Source of the DNA: an uncultured Candidatus Actinomarina sp.
GTDB taxonomy: Bacteria > Actinomycetota > Acidimicrobiia > Actinomarinales > Actinomarinaceae
Assembly: GCA_902519215.1 (NCBI GenBank)
Contig: CABYIX010000001.1
Location: 62,001 to 126,000 of the forward strand
Reading direction: 5' to 3'
DNA: 64,000 nucleotides
The notes under the pieces are model-generated. The model did no database searches and had not been told where the DNA came from. It was given only the letters and a program-made list of their open reading frames with translations. Both the position numbers and the translations under genes were made by a program. Below are positions 1 through 7,908 of the stretch, one piece after another; the stretch's first letter is position 1, and the number at the start of each line of letters is the position of its first letter.

Positions 1-2
1 AA

Positions 3-638
3 AGTGCAAAACAAATTAAATCAAAAGAGATTCTGAAAATATTAGAGCGACTTTATCCAGAAACTCCAATACCTCTTAAACACAAAGATGAATACACTTT
101 ATTAGTTGCTGTTGTGCTGTCGGCTCAATGCACTGATGAAAGGGTTAACAAAATCACTCCATTACTTTTTGCAGAAGCTAAAAATTCAAAAGAAATGGTT
201 AAACTCGGTCAAAAATCAATTGAAAGAATTATACGACCCTGTGGTCTCTCTCCGCAGAAATCAAAAGCTATTTATGGTCTATCAAAGATAATTAATGAAA
301 ATCATAATTTTGAAGTACCTGATAATTTTAAAGACCTTGAGAATCTTCCAGGCGTTGGACATAAAACAGCTTCAGTTGTTATGGCCCAAGCTTTTGGCTA
401 TCCTACATTTCCTGTAGATACCCACATTCATAGACTTGCTTGGAGGTGGGGATTAAGTTCAGGTAAAAACGTTGAACAGACAGAAAAAGACTTAAAGAGA
501 TTATTTCCAAAATTAAAATGGAATTCTTTACATTTGCAAATTATTTTTTACGGAAGAGAGTATTGTCCAGCGAGAGGCCATAATCTTGAAAATTGTTTAA
601 TATGTTCTAGGTACCGTAGAAAAACTAACTATAGATAA
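3..638 (+). CDS. nth: Endonuclease III (5' end outside window)
   Basis: Base-excision-repair DNA glycosylase/AP lyase acting on oxidised pyrimidines. The reading frame is open from the first bases of the window, so the start codon lies just upstream; little is missing because the catalytic residues fall at visible residues 121 (Lys in LPGVGHKTA, helix-hairpin-helix) and 139 (Asp in VDTH), almost the E. coli numbers. The C-terminal iron-sulphur region is odd: the family pattern is Cys-x6-Cys-x2-Cys-x5-Cys, whereas here it reads C-x9-C-x2-C and the protein stops eleven residues later without a fourth Cys. Followed at 40 bp by ccdA, which seems to have its own promoter. The family assignment is firm; whether it holds a normal 4Fe-4S cluster is doubtful. 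Confidence 0.93.
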   Translation, partial: SAKQIKSKEILKILERLYPETPIPLKHKDEYTLLVAVVLSAQCTDERVNKITPLLFAEAKNSKEMVKLGQKSIERIIRPCGLSPQKSKAIYGLSKIINENHNFEVPDNFKDLENLPGVGHKTASVVMAQAFGYPTFPVDTHIHRLAWRWGLSSGKNVEQTEKDLKRLFPKLKWNSLHLQIIFYGREYCPARGHNLENCLICSRYRRKTNYR

Positions 639-665
639 TAAATTTTTATAAAAATATTCGTTGTA

Positions 666-671
666 TATATT
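666..671 (+). promoter_or_regulatory. -10 box of ccdA, leaderless type
   Basis: TATATT ends exactly six bases before the ccdA ATG, so transcription would begin at or next to the start codon. No Shine-Dalgarno sequence precedes the gene. The same spacing recurs at many other genes in the window. Confidence 0.5.
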
Positions 672-677
672 AATGAT

Positions 678-1385
678 ATGGAATTAAACATATTTATAGC
701 TTTCTTTTTTGGTATCCTGTCTTTTTTTTCACCGTGTGTTTTGCCCTTAGTACCTGGTTTTCTATCTGTATTTTCCTTAAGTAAAAATGATACGAAAACT
801 AGATTGATAGGATCATTACAATTTGTAATAGGTTTCTCTTTTGTGTTTGTATCATTAGGTGCATTAGCATCTACACTTGGATCTTTTTTCACAAGAAATG
901 CGTCAGTTTTGTCTCAGGTCAGTGGTCTTGTGATAATACTATTTGGAACAATCCTCTTAGTCCCTTCTTTAAATAATAAATATTTTTATAGTTCAAATAT
1001 TATCCACGTGAGTAAATATACAAAATTAAAAAACTTCATTATGGGATTCACTTTTGGTTTTGGATTCACACCATGTATTGGGCCAGTGTTGGGAGCACTT
1101 TTGACACTATCTTCAAGTGCTGAAACAGTTAATTTAGGAATAGTATATTTGTTATTTTTTTCAATAGGCATGGGAATGCCATTTTTATCTCTTGCATTTT
1201 TCTCAAATAAAATAAGTCTAAAAAATTCTTTATTTCAAAATTTTCAAAAAGTTTCAACAAAAATATCTGGTACTACATTAATAATTATTGGAGCACTTAT
1301 ATTTTCTGATAGGATGTATTTATTAGCGTCCATGTTTCAAGATATCTTATATTTCCTTAACTTGGATTGGTTAAGTACAATTTAA
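678..1385 (+). CDS. ccdA: CcdA-type cytochrome c biogenesis / thiol-electron transporter
   Basis: Polytopic inner-membrane protein of the CcdA/DsbD-beta family that carries reducing equivalents from cytoplasmic thioredoxin to extracytoplasmic thiol proteins, for example for haem attachment to cytochrome c. About six hydrophobic segments are visible in 235 aa. The two family motifs are present: SPCVLPLVPGF (Cys20) in the first membrane helix and FTPCIGPVLG (Cys133) in the fourth, which form the redox pair. The length matches the family. The next gene starts 3 bp after the stop, so it is probably co-transcribed. No other cytochrome c maturation gene is seen nearby. Confidence 0.9.
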   Translation: MELNIFIAFFFGILSFFSPCVLPLVPGFLSVFSLSKNDTKTRLIGSLQFVIGFSFVFVSLGALASTLGSFFTRNASVLSQVSGLVIILFGTILLVPSLNNKYFYSSNIIHVSKYTKLKNFIMGFTFGFGFTPCIGPVLGALLTLSSSAETVNLGIVYLLFFSIGMGMPFLSLAFFSNKISLKNSLFQNFQKVSTKISGTTLIIIGALIFSDRMYLLASMFQDILYFLNLDWLSTI

Positions 1386-1388
1386 AGA

Positions 1389-1955
1389 ATGAATATACTA
1401 GTATCTCAAAACTATCTTAAATTCACAGGTAAAGACGCATTATCATTTGTTGACTCTTTAATCTCTAACTCAGTTAAAAATAATAATTTGTTTTTCTCAT
1501 ACCTTCTCGGACCAGATGGAAAAATTATTAATTGGTTTGTTTGTGAGTCACAAAATGATGAATTTTACATATATCAAGAGATTGAAAATTTAAATAATTT
1601 ATTAGAAATATTTAACAAATATAAAATTCGAATTAATTGTGAATTACAAATTATCAACGAACAGAAGTTTTTCTCAATTGACATCACTGAAGATACTATT
1701 GCTGCAGAAGAAATAATTAACACCTCACAAACAATTACATGGAAAGATTTTGAACTAATTGCCCAGCTACCTTCTAGTAAAATTATAGAAAGTGGATTAA
1801 TTCCTAACGAAGTGAGCTGGCTAGATTTTTTTGTTGATTTTGAAAAGGGATGTTTTATGGGCCAAGAACAAACTTCAAGAATTAAATTTAGAGGTAGACC
1901 AAGAAGATTACTCAAAACATTAGACAGTAGTGTCCAGGTTATGGAAAAAATATAA
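1389..1955 (+). CDS. ygfZ: YgfZ/GcvT-like folate-binding protein, short form
   Basis: Related to YgfZ, a folate-binding protein involved in iron-sulphur protein maintenance and tRNA modification. The diagnostic signature K-G-C-x-x-G-Q-E is seen at residues 153-160 (EKGCFMGQEQTSR). At 188 aa it is much shorter than usual YgfZ (about 300 aa): it ends some 28 residues after the motif, so the C-terminal barrel domain is missing. It starts 3 bp after ccdA and is followed at 9 bp by a small zinc-finger-like gene, suggesting one transcript. No frameshifted remainder of the C-terminal domain is apparent downstream, so this looks like a genuinely short protein. Confidence 0.8.
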   Translation: MNILVSQNYLKFTGKDALSFVDSLISNSVKNNNLFFSYLLGPDGKIINWFVCESQNDEFYIYQEIENLNNLLEIFNKYKIRINCELQIINEQKFFSIDITEDTIAAEEIINTSQTITWKDFELIAQLPSSKIIESGLIPNEVSWLDFFVDFEKGCFMGQEQTSRIKFRGRPRRLLKTLDSSVQVMEKI

Positions 1956-1964
1956 TTTAATCTA

Positions 1965-2288
1965 ATGCATTCTTCCAACCCCAATCGTTGCGAGTATTGT
2001 GCAAGGTTAATATATAAAAATATTTCTGGAAGATACAAATTATGTTCTTTAAGATGTAAGAACTATTTCAGAAGATATAAAGCAAATAATGAGTTAGAAA
2101 AAATAATATTTCAAAACATTTCTAAAGGTTGGAATCAGATTAATACTATATTTTCTCTAGTTCATTTTGTAGATAAGTTTGAATTTATTTCAGCTGTAGG
2201 GAGGATGGTTCATTTCGATAACACTTTAAAAACTAAAAGTAAAGATGAGCTTTCAATGCGTTCGTATATTTCTAAAGTGAAAAAATAG
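1965..2288 (+). CDS. Small protein with CxxC/CxxxC zinc-finger-like N-terminus
   Basis: I do not recognise this 107-aa protein. Its N-terminal 50 residues hold C-x2-C (CEYC) and C-x3-C (CSLRC) pairs in a basic setting, typical of a treble-clef or FCS-like zinc finger. The rest looks helical, with a lysine-rich C-terminus. It follows the YgfZ gene by 9 bp on the same strand. Its 3' end overlaps by 17 bp the convergent membrane-protein gene, which is common in this compact genome. Confidence 0.6.
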   Translation: MHSSNPNRCEYCARLIYKNISGRYKLCSLRCKNYFRRYKANNELEKIIFQNISKGWNQINTIFSLVHFVDKFEFISAVGRMVHFDNTLKTKSKDELSMRSYISKVKK

Positions 2289-2871
2289 CGCCCTTATCAA
2301 ATTTCTTTAATGCATACTGAACAATAGGACCGACGCTTATAACCATAAATATAGTTCCAAGACCGAATGAACCCCCTAACAATACACCTAATATAAATGC
2401 TGTAAAATCTATACCAATTCTTGTTGCTCTTATACTTGGGCCAAGCCGAGATATACCAACCATAATTCCATCCCTGGGTCCAGGCCCTAATCCTGAACCA
2501 ACATAAACTCCTACTCCTATTGCAAAACAAAACGTACCAAATACTAAAAAAGAAATTTTATACAACATCTCTTCGGGACTTGGAAGGTAGAACATTGTAA
2601 GATCAATTACATTACCAATGGTTAGAATATTTAAAATTGTTCCAATAAATGGTTTTTGTTTTAAAGGTATCCACCCTAGTAGTAATATAAATCCGGTAAC
2701 AACTCCAGCAAAGCCTATTTTAACATTTATAAGTTTGCTAAACCCATCATGAAATACATCCCAAGAATTTAAACCTAAGTTTGCTTCAATAGTGAAAGCT
2801 AATCCAAAACCACATAAAAACAATCCAAACATAAGTTGCGGAAGCCTTTTTAAAATAATCTTATTTTTCAT
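2272..2871 (-). CDS. YczE/YitT-family integral membrane protein
   Basis: A 199-aa membrane protein with about five hydrophobic segments. The N-terminal region (residues 1-50: QLMFGLFLCGFGLAFTIEANLG, then a Trp-Asp-Val-Phe-His element) and the glycine-rich loop VGSGLGPGPRDG near residue 130 are hallmarks of the YczE/YyaS/YitT family, whose transported substrate is not established. It overlaps by 11 bp the end of the upstream minus-strand gene, so the two probably form an operon. It converges with the plus-strand zinc-finger gene. Confidence 0.75.
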   Translation of the reverse strand: MKNKIILKRLPQLMFGLFLCGFGLAFTIEANLGLNSWDVFHDGFSKLINVKIGFAGVVTGFILLLGWIPLKQKPFIGTILNILTIGNVIDLTMFYLPSPEEMLYKISFLVFGTFCFAIGVGVYVGSGLGPGPRDGIMVGISRLGPSIRATRIGIDFTAFILGVLLGGSFGLGTIFMVISVGPIVQYALKKFDKGAIFSL

Positions 2872-3238
2872 TTGAAAACAGTCCTTCTAAAACAGTTATG
2901 TTTTCAGGGCAAAGTTCATAAGTAGATTGAAACCTTAAAATTGGAATTATTCTGTTATCAGCTTCAATATTAAAATTATATCCTTTCAGCAAATTGTAAA
3001 TTACTTCTATAGAGCTTTGTTCATTTGTCCAGAGATTTGAACTAGTACATACGTCTTTTCCGATTTGAATTAATCTGTCATCACTAGTGGAACCCAGGGT
3101 ATTTTCACTATCTGCAATTCTTATTTGTTCTATAAAACTATCTCCAAATGAATCAGGATTTACTGAATAAAATGTTATAAAAATAATAAGAGATATTAAA
3201 AATATTAAAATTACTACGATAACTGATCTATTGTTCAT
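2861..3238 (-). CDS. Membrane-anchored DUF732-like protein
   Basis: A 125-aa protein with one hydrophobic segment at residues 5-25 and a following extracytoplasmic domain with two cysteines (in DVC and LCP). The pattern of a short helical domain, a central Gly-Lys-x-Val-Cys and a late Leu-Cys-Pro resembles DUF732 proteins of actinobacteria, which are small exported proteins of unknown role. This match is by eye only. The gene lies upstream of, and overlaps, the YczE-like gene. A tRNA on the same strand lies about 50 bp further upstream. Confidence 0.55.
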   Translation of the reverse strand: MNNRSVIVVILIFLISLIIFITFYSVNPDSFGDSFIEQIRIADSENTLGSTSDDRLIQIGKDVCTSSNLWTNEQSSIEVIYNLLKGYNFNIEADNRIIPILRFQSTYELCPENITVLEGLFSNEK

Positions 3239-3289
3239 ATTCTATTATTAAGGACTTAGAGATTTATATATCATTCTAATTTTATAAAG

Positions 3290-3371
3290 TACCCGGAGGG
3301 GGAGTCGAACCCCCACATCCGAAGATACTGGATTTTGAATCCAGCGCGTCTGCCAATTCCGCCATCCGGGC
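3290..3371 (-). tRNA. tRNA-Leu (anticodon CAA)
   Basis: Cloverleaf read on the minus strand: acceptor GCCCGGA pairs with TCCGGGT (one G-U), D-arm GGCGGAATTGGCAGACGC, anticodon stem CTGGA/TCCAG with loop TTCAAAA giving anticodon CAA, long class II variable arm, T-arm GGGGG-TTCGACT-CCCCC. Discriminator base A. CCA is not encoded. Decodes UUG. Confidence 0.95.
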
Positions 3372-3424
3372 ATATTAAAGATTATATTCATATTCAGATG
3401 AATGAGAGAAAGTTTTTTTAAGTT

Positions 3425-3430
3425 TACAAT
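3425..3430 (+). promoter_or_regulatory. -10 box of polA, leaderless type
   Basis: TACAAT ends six bases before the GTG start of polA, implying a leaderless mRNA that begins at the GTG. No Shine-Dalgarno sequence is present. Confidence 0.5.
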
Positions 3431-3436
3431 GTAATT

Positions 3437-5932
3437 GTGATAATTCTTGTAGATGGACACAGTATTGCGTTTAGAGCTTTTTATGCTCTTCCTGACACAC
3501 TCGTAACCAAAGATGGATTTCCAACGAATGTGATTCATGGTTTTTTAATGATGATTTCTAAGCTAGTTAAAGATTATGATTCAGAAAAACTTATTATTAC
3601 TTGGGATATTTCAAAAAAAACTTTTAGAACTGAGCTATATAGTGATTATAAGGGAAATAGATCTTCAGCCCCTGATGAATTTAAATTACAGATTAAAGTG
3701 CTTCAAAAATTACTAGACAAATTTAATATTCCCCAAGTCTCAAAAGAGGGATTTGAAGCAGATGATGTTTTGGGCACTCTTTCAAAGAAACTTAATGAGC
3801 AAAGTAAAGATGTAATGATTGTTACAGGTGATAGAGATTCGTTCCAATTGATTACTGATAAAACAGATATACTTTATACAAAGAGAGGTATTTCAGATAC
3901 ACAAATATTTAATGAAAAACAATTTATTGAAAAATACAGTATTAGAACAAATCAATACATTGAATATCTTGCATTAAAAGGAGACCCATCTGATAACATT
4001 CCTGGACTTCCTGGAGTTGGTGAAAAAACAGCTATAAATCTTTTATTGAAATATGAAAATATAACCAATATTTATAAAAATATTAATGATTTAACTCCAA
4101 AGCTTAAAGAAACTTTTTCAGTTAACAGAGATTTGTTAGACATTAGTAAAATATTAGCAACCATTAAACAAGATTTAGAAATTGATATCCCAGAAACAAA
4201 AACAACAGAAACAATCTTTTTTGACGATTCAGTTTTAAATAAAGCTGAAGGTGAGATATCAAAATATGAATTATCAAGATTTCTAGGAGAACGAAATTCC
4301 AAGGTTAAAGATAAACCTAAAGAGGAAATTGAAATAGAACTATTTTCAAAGAAAATAAAAGACGACAGTTTAATTTTTATGTATAACGACTCTTCTTATT
4401 TTGTAAATCAACATACCTATGGAGAATTTAATGATATTTCTATCTTTGACAGAGTTATATCTCTCTCGTCACAAAAATTTTCAATATTAAATAACTTCAA
4501 GTTAAAGCATGATAAATTTATCGCACTTGATTGTATGTTTTTTTTAGAAGATCCGAGCATAAAGCCAGACAATATTTTAAATACTATTAAATACTTAGAC
4601 AACATGACAACAATTGATAAAAAATCATCTGTTGATGAAATTATTTTGTATTTTCAATCTAATTTTAAATTTATAAATAAGAAAATAGAAGAATTTAATA
4701 AAAACACAAAATTATTACGAATTTATAAAGATATTGATTATCCAATGCTTGAAATTTTAAGTGAAATGGAAATTGAAGGAATTACAGTTAGTAAATCTAA
4801 GATGAGTAAGTTGTCTAAGAAACTAGCTAAACAATTAGTAGATTTAAAATCAGAAGCTTTTTTATTGTCTAAAAAGGAATTTAACCTAAACTCTCCTAAG
4901 CAACTTTCAGAAATTTTTTATAATGATTTAGATTATCCAGTTATTAAGAAGACACCAAAGGGAGCCCCTTCTACTGATGCTTCTGTCCTTGAAGAACTTT
5001 CAAAAGATTATGAACTTCCAAAAATAATTCTAAAATATCGAGAATTGGAAAAAATACGATCTACTTATGTAGATGGTCTAATTCCTGAAGTGACAGATGA
5101 TGGAAAAATACATACACACTTTAATTTATTTGGTACAGCAACTGGCAGGCTATCTTCTGAAAAACCTAATTTACAAAATATTCCGAATAAAACAGAACTT
5201 GGTCAACACATTAGAGATTTTTTCATATCAGAACCTTCAAAGAAATTTGTCATTTCTGATTATTCTCAAATAGAACTGAGGGTATTGGCACACCTAAGCA
5301 AAGACAGTGATATGGTATCTATATTAAAAGATAAAGATTCGGATATACATTCGGAAACTGCTGCCAGAATATTTAATACTAAAATTAGTGATGTTTCATC
5401 TGACATGCGCAGGAAAGCTAAAGAAGTAAACTTTGGTTTAATTTACGGAATGGAAGCGTTTGGACTCTCTAAAAGTTTGAATATAAGTCAAAAAGAAGCT
5501 TCAGAATTAATTACATCATACTTTAATCAATTTCCAAAAATTAAAGGTTTTCTTGATGGGGTTGTCAATCAAGCAGAACAAGACACATACACTACAACAC
5601 TATTGGGTAGAAAAAGATATATTCGAGAACTTAGTTCTTCTAACTTCCAAGTGAAAGCTGCTGGTAGAAGGATTGCTATGAATGCGCCTATACAGGGAAC
5701 AGCTTCTGACATAATGAAAATAGCTATGATTAGGGTTTCAAATAAGTTAAGTAAAGTAGATGGAGCAAACTTATTACTACAAATACATGATGAATTAATA
5801 GTTGAAACAGATGAATTTCATTTAAAAAAGGTTAAAGAAATTGTTACAAAAGAAATGGAATCCGCTTTAACTTTAGATGTACCTTTATTTGTTAATACTA
5901 AAGTTTCAGAATCACTCGCAAATTTTAATTAA
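3437..5932 (+). CDS. polA: DNA polymerase I
   Basis: Replaces RNA primers and fills repair gaps. 831 aa. Residues 1-290 are the 5'-3' exonuclease domain (GDRDSFQL near 130; helix-hairpin-helix GVGEKTA near 193). Residues about 300-440 occupy the place of the 3'-5' proofreading domain but show no Asp-x-Glu signature, so proofreading is probably lost, as in Taq and many actinobacterial enzymes. Polymerase motif A (DYSQIELR, about 608), motif B (RRKAKEVNFGLIYG, about 658) and motif C (HDELIVE, about 783) are intact. The O-helix Phe is retained. GTG start chosen because translation begins directly with the conserved strand MIILVDGHS and a -10 box lies six bases upstream. rpsA follows 68 bp downstream. 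Confidence 0.97.
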   Translation: MIILVDGHSIAFRAFYALPDTLVTKDGFPTNVIHGFLMMISKLVKDYDSEKLIITWDISKKTFRTELYSDYKGNRSSAPDEFKLQIKVLQKLLDKFNIPQVSKEGFEADDVLGTLSKKLNEQSKDVMIVTGDRDSFQLITDKTDILYTKRGISDTQIFNEKQFIEKYSIRTNQYIEYLALKGDPSDNIPGLPGVGEKTAINLLLKYENITNIYKNINDLTPKLKETFSVNRDLLDISKILATIKQDLEIDIPETKTTETIFFDDSVLNKAEGEISKYELSRFLGERNSKVKDKPKEEIEIELFSKKIKDDSLIFMYNDSSYFVNQHTYGEFNDISIFDRVISLSSQKFSILNNFKLKHDKFIALDCMFFLEDPSIKPDNILNTIKYLDNMTTIDKKSSVDEIILYFQSNFKFINKKIEEFNKNTKLLRIYKDIDYPMLEILSEMEIEGITVSKSKMSKLSKKLAKQLVDLKSEAFLLSKKEFNLNSPKQLSEIFYNDLDYPVIKKTPKGAPSTDASVLEELSKDYELPKIILKYRELEKIRSTYVDGLIPEVTDDGKIHTHFNLFGTATGRLSSEKPNLQNIPNKTELGQHIRDFFISEPSKKFVISDYSQIELRVLAHLSKDSDMVSILKDKDSDIHSETAARIFNTKISDVSSDMRRKAKEVNFGLIYGMEAFGLSKSLNISQKEASELITSYFNQFPKIKGFLDGVVNQAEQDTYTTTLLGRKRYIRELSSSNFQVKAAGRRIAMNAPIQGTASDIMKIAMIRVSNKLSKVDGANLLLQIHDELIVETDEFHLKKVKEIVTKEMESALTLDVPLFVNTKVSESLANFN

Positions 5933-6000
5933 TAGTTTGTAAAAAACTCAGATATGTTATTCTTATTCACGCAACACTATGATTGGAAAAAAAATAAAAC

Positions 6001-7269
6001 ATGACAGATAATATAGAAGACACTTCACAACCATCTAATGTTGTATCTCTTCCTGATGATATAAAACCTGAAGACTTTCCTGAGTTACTTGAACAAACAC
6101 TTGTTTCCTTTAATGATGGTGATGTTATTGAGGGAACTATTGTTCGGGTAGATAGAAATGAAGTCATGGTAGATGTAGGTTATAAATCTGAAGGTGTTAT
6201 TCCATCTAGAGAACTTTCAGTTAGAAAAGGTGTTAATCCTAAGGAACTTGTGAACGAAGGTGAGAAAATACAAGCTTTAGTTCTTGATAAAGAGGATGAT
6301 GAAGGAAGATTAATACTATCTGTTAAAAGAGCAGTTTATGAAAAAGCGTGGGGTGACATTCAAAAAGTATCTGATGATAATTCTTCCATAAAGGGAACTG
6401 TTATTGAGTCAGTCAAAGGTGGTTTAATAGTAGATATTGGTGTAAGAGGTTTCTTACCAGCATCTTTAATTGATGTAAGAAGAGTTAAGGAGCTCTCGTC
6501 ATATATTGGTGAAGAAATTGAGGCTAAAATTCTTGAACTTGATAGACAAAGAAATAATATTGTTTTATCTCGTAAAGCTCACCTTGAGGAAGAGATGTCT
6601 GAAGAGAGACAGGGATTTCTTGATGATCTTCAAGTAGGAGATATTAAAGAAGGAAAAATCTCTTCAATTGTTAGTTTCGGTGCTTTTGTTGATATTGGAG
6701 GCATGGATGGTTTAGTTCACGTATCTGAACTTTCTTGGAGACATGTTGAAAATCCAAATGAAATCGTCAAAGTTGGAGACACAGTAACTGTTAAAGTTTT
6801 AGAAATTGATAATGATAAAGAAAGAATCTCTTTATCTATTAAACAAGTCAAAGAAGATCCTTGGTTAGATTTCGAACTTCATTACAAAGAGGGTGATGTT
6901 GTTGAGGGAGAAGTTACTAAAGTCGTCCCATTTGGTGCATTTGTCACAATAGGCAAAGGTGTTGAAGGATTAGTACATGTTTCAGAAATTTCCGCCGATA
7001 AAGTTGACTCACCAGAGTTAGTACTTGCTCTCGGTCAAAAGGTACAAATAAAAATTACAGAACTAGATATTGAAAAGCGAAGAGTTAATTTATCAATTAA
7101 ACAAGCAGATCCAAATTGGAAAGAAGAAGATTCTAACAAGAAGGCGCCTAAAACACACTCAAGTGCATCTGAAGATGATTCACCTAAACGTCAAAAAGTT
7201 GAAGGTGTTGACGAATCACTAGAAAATATTCTTCAAGAACTTAAAGAAAGAGGAATTGGAAACTCCTAG
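6001..7269 (+). CDS. rpsA: Ribosomal protein S1
   Basis: Binds mRNA on the 30S subunit and helps initiation. 422 aa with four S1 OB-fold repeats at about residues 37-106, 124-190, 210-278 and 297-366; repeats 3 and 4 carry the classic GxVxxIVxFGAFVDIG and VEGLVHVSE pattern. Four repeats is the actinobacterial form, against six in E. coli. The C-terminus is a charged low-complexity tail. No strong Shine-Dalgarno site precedes the ATG; a TATGAT hexamer about 17 bases upstream may be the promoter, which would give a short leader. polA-rpsA-coaE order is conserved in actinobacteria. Confidence 0.97.
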   Translation: MTDNIEDTSQPSNVVSLPDDIKPEDFPELLEQTLVSFNDGDVIEGTIVRVDRNEVMVDVGYKSEGVIPSRELSVRKGVNPKELVNEGEKIQALVLDKEDDEGRLILSVKRAVYEKAWGDIQKVSDDNSSIKGTVIESVKGGLIVDIGVRGFLPASLIDVRRVKELSSYIGEEIEAKILELDRQRNNIVLSRKAHLEEEMSEERQGFLDDLQVGDIKEGKISSIVSFGAFVDIGGMDGLVHVSELSWRHVENPNEIVKVGDTVTVKVLEIDNDKERISLSIKQVKEDPWLDFELHYKEGDVVEGEVTKVVPFGAFVTIGKGVEGLVHVSEISADKVDSPELVLALGQKVQIKITELDIEKRRVNLSIKQADPNWKEEDSNKKAPKTHSSASEDDSPKRQKVEGVDESLENILQELKERGIGNS

Positions 7270-7288
7270 GATTATTTTTTTATTAGCT

Positions 7289-7294
7289 TAATCT
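7289..7294 (+). promoter_or_regulatory. -10 box of coaE, leaderless type
   Basis: TAATCT ends six bases before the coaE ATG. No Shine-Dalgarno sequence. Confidence 0.4.
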
Positions 7295-7300
7295 TTAATT

Positions 7301-7864
7301 ATGGCTAAAAAAGTAATTATTATAACTGGACCAATTGGTAGTGGTAAAAGCACTGCTACCCAATATTTAAATACTCTTGGTTTTAAAACTATTGATTTGG
7401 ACATGGTATCTAATAACATTTTAAATTCTTCCGAATCCTTAAGCTTTTTAGAGAACTACTTTCCAACAGCTGTAGAGAAAAACTTTATCAATAAGGAGAC
7501 TCTGGCAAGTATCGTTTTTAACGATAAAGAAAAATTAACTATATTAGAAAACTTTTTACATCCTCAAGTATTAATAAAATTACAACAAATAATTTCTGAA
7601 TCAGAGGGAGTTATTTTTGTAGAAGTATCAGCACCAAGAAACCTTCAAAATGATTTTGATTGTTTAGTTATATTTGCACCTGAACACACTAGAAAAGAAC
7701 GATTAAAAAAACGAGGAATGGAAATTCTAGATATTGAGAATAGAATTAATTCACAAAAAGATGGAGAATGGTGGTTATCTCTTGGCACTGTTTTACACAA
7801 TCAAGATTTAAATAATCTTTACAGCGAAATTGATAAATATTTGAATATAAACAACTTACTTTGA
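7301..7864 (+). CDS. coaE: Dephospho-CoA kinase
   Basis: Last step of coenzyme A synthesis, phosphorylating the ribose 3'-OH of dephospho-CoA. 187 aa, normal for single-domain CoaE; the long C-terminal extension found in mycobacteria is absent. Walker A GPIGSGKST at residues 9-17, followed by the substrate-binding DLDMVSNNIL (consensus DxDxxxH, His replaced here by Asn), then the ENFLHPQV lid element near residue 84 typical of CoaE. The genes rpsA-coaE-uvrB run in the usual actinobacterial order. Confidence 0.95.
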   Translation: MAKKVIIITGPIGSGKSTATQYLNTLGFKTIDLDMVSNNILNSSESLSFLENYFPTAVEKNFINKETLASIVFNDKEKLTILENFLHPQVLIKLQQIISESEGVIFVEVSAPRNLQNDFDCLVIFAPEHTRKERLKKRGMEILDIENRINSQKDGEWWLSLGTVLHNQDLNNLYSEIDKYLNINNLL

Positions 7865-7897
7865 ACCCTAATACTTAAGACAGATGTATCAAATTGG

Positions 7898-7903
7898 TAT
7901 AAT
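7898..7903 (+). promoter_or_regulatory. -10 box of uvrB, leaderless type
   Basis: A consensus TATAAT ends five bases before the uvrB ATG; TTAAGA lies 17 bases upstream as a weak -35. The mRNA would start at or next to the ATG. I see no LexA-type (SOS) box in the short spacer, but I cannot search this exhaustively. Confidence 0.55.
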
Positions 7904-7908
7904 TATTC

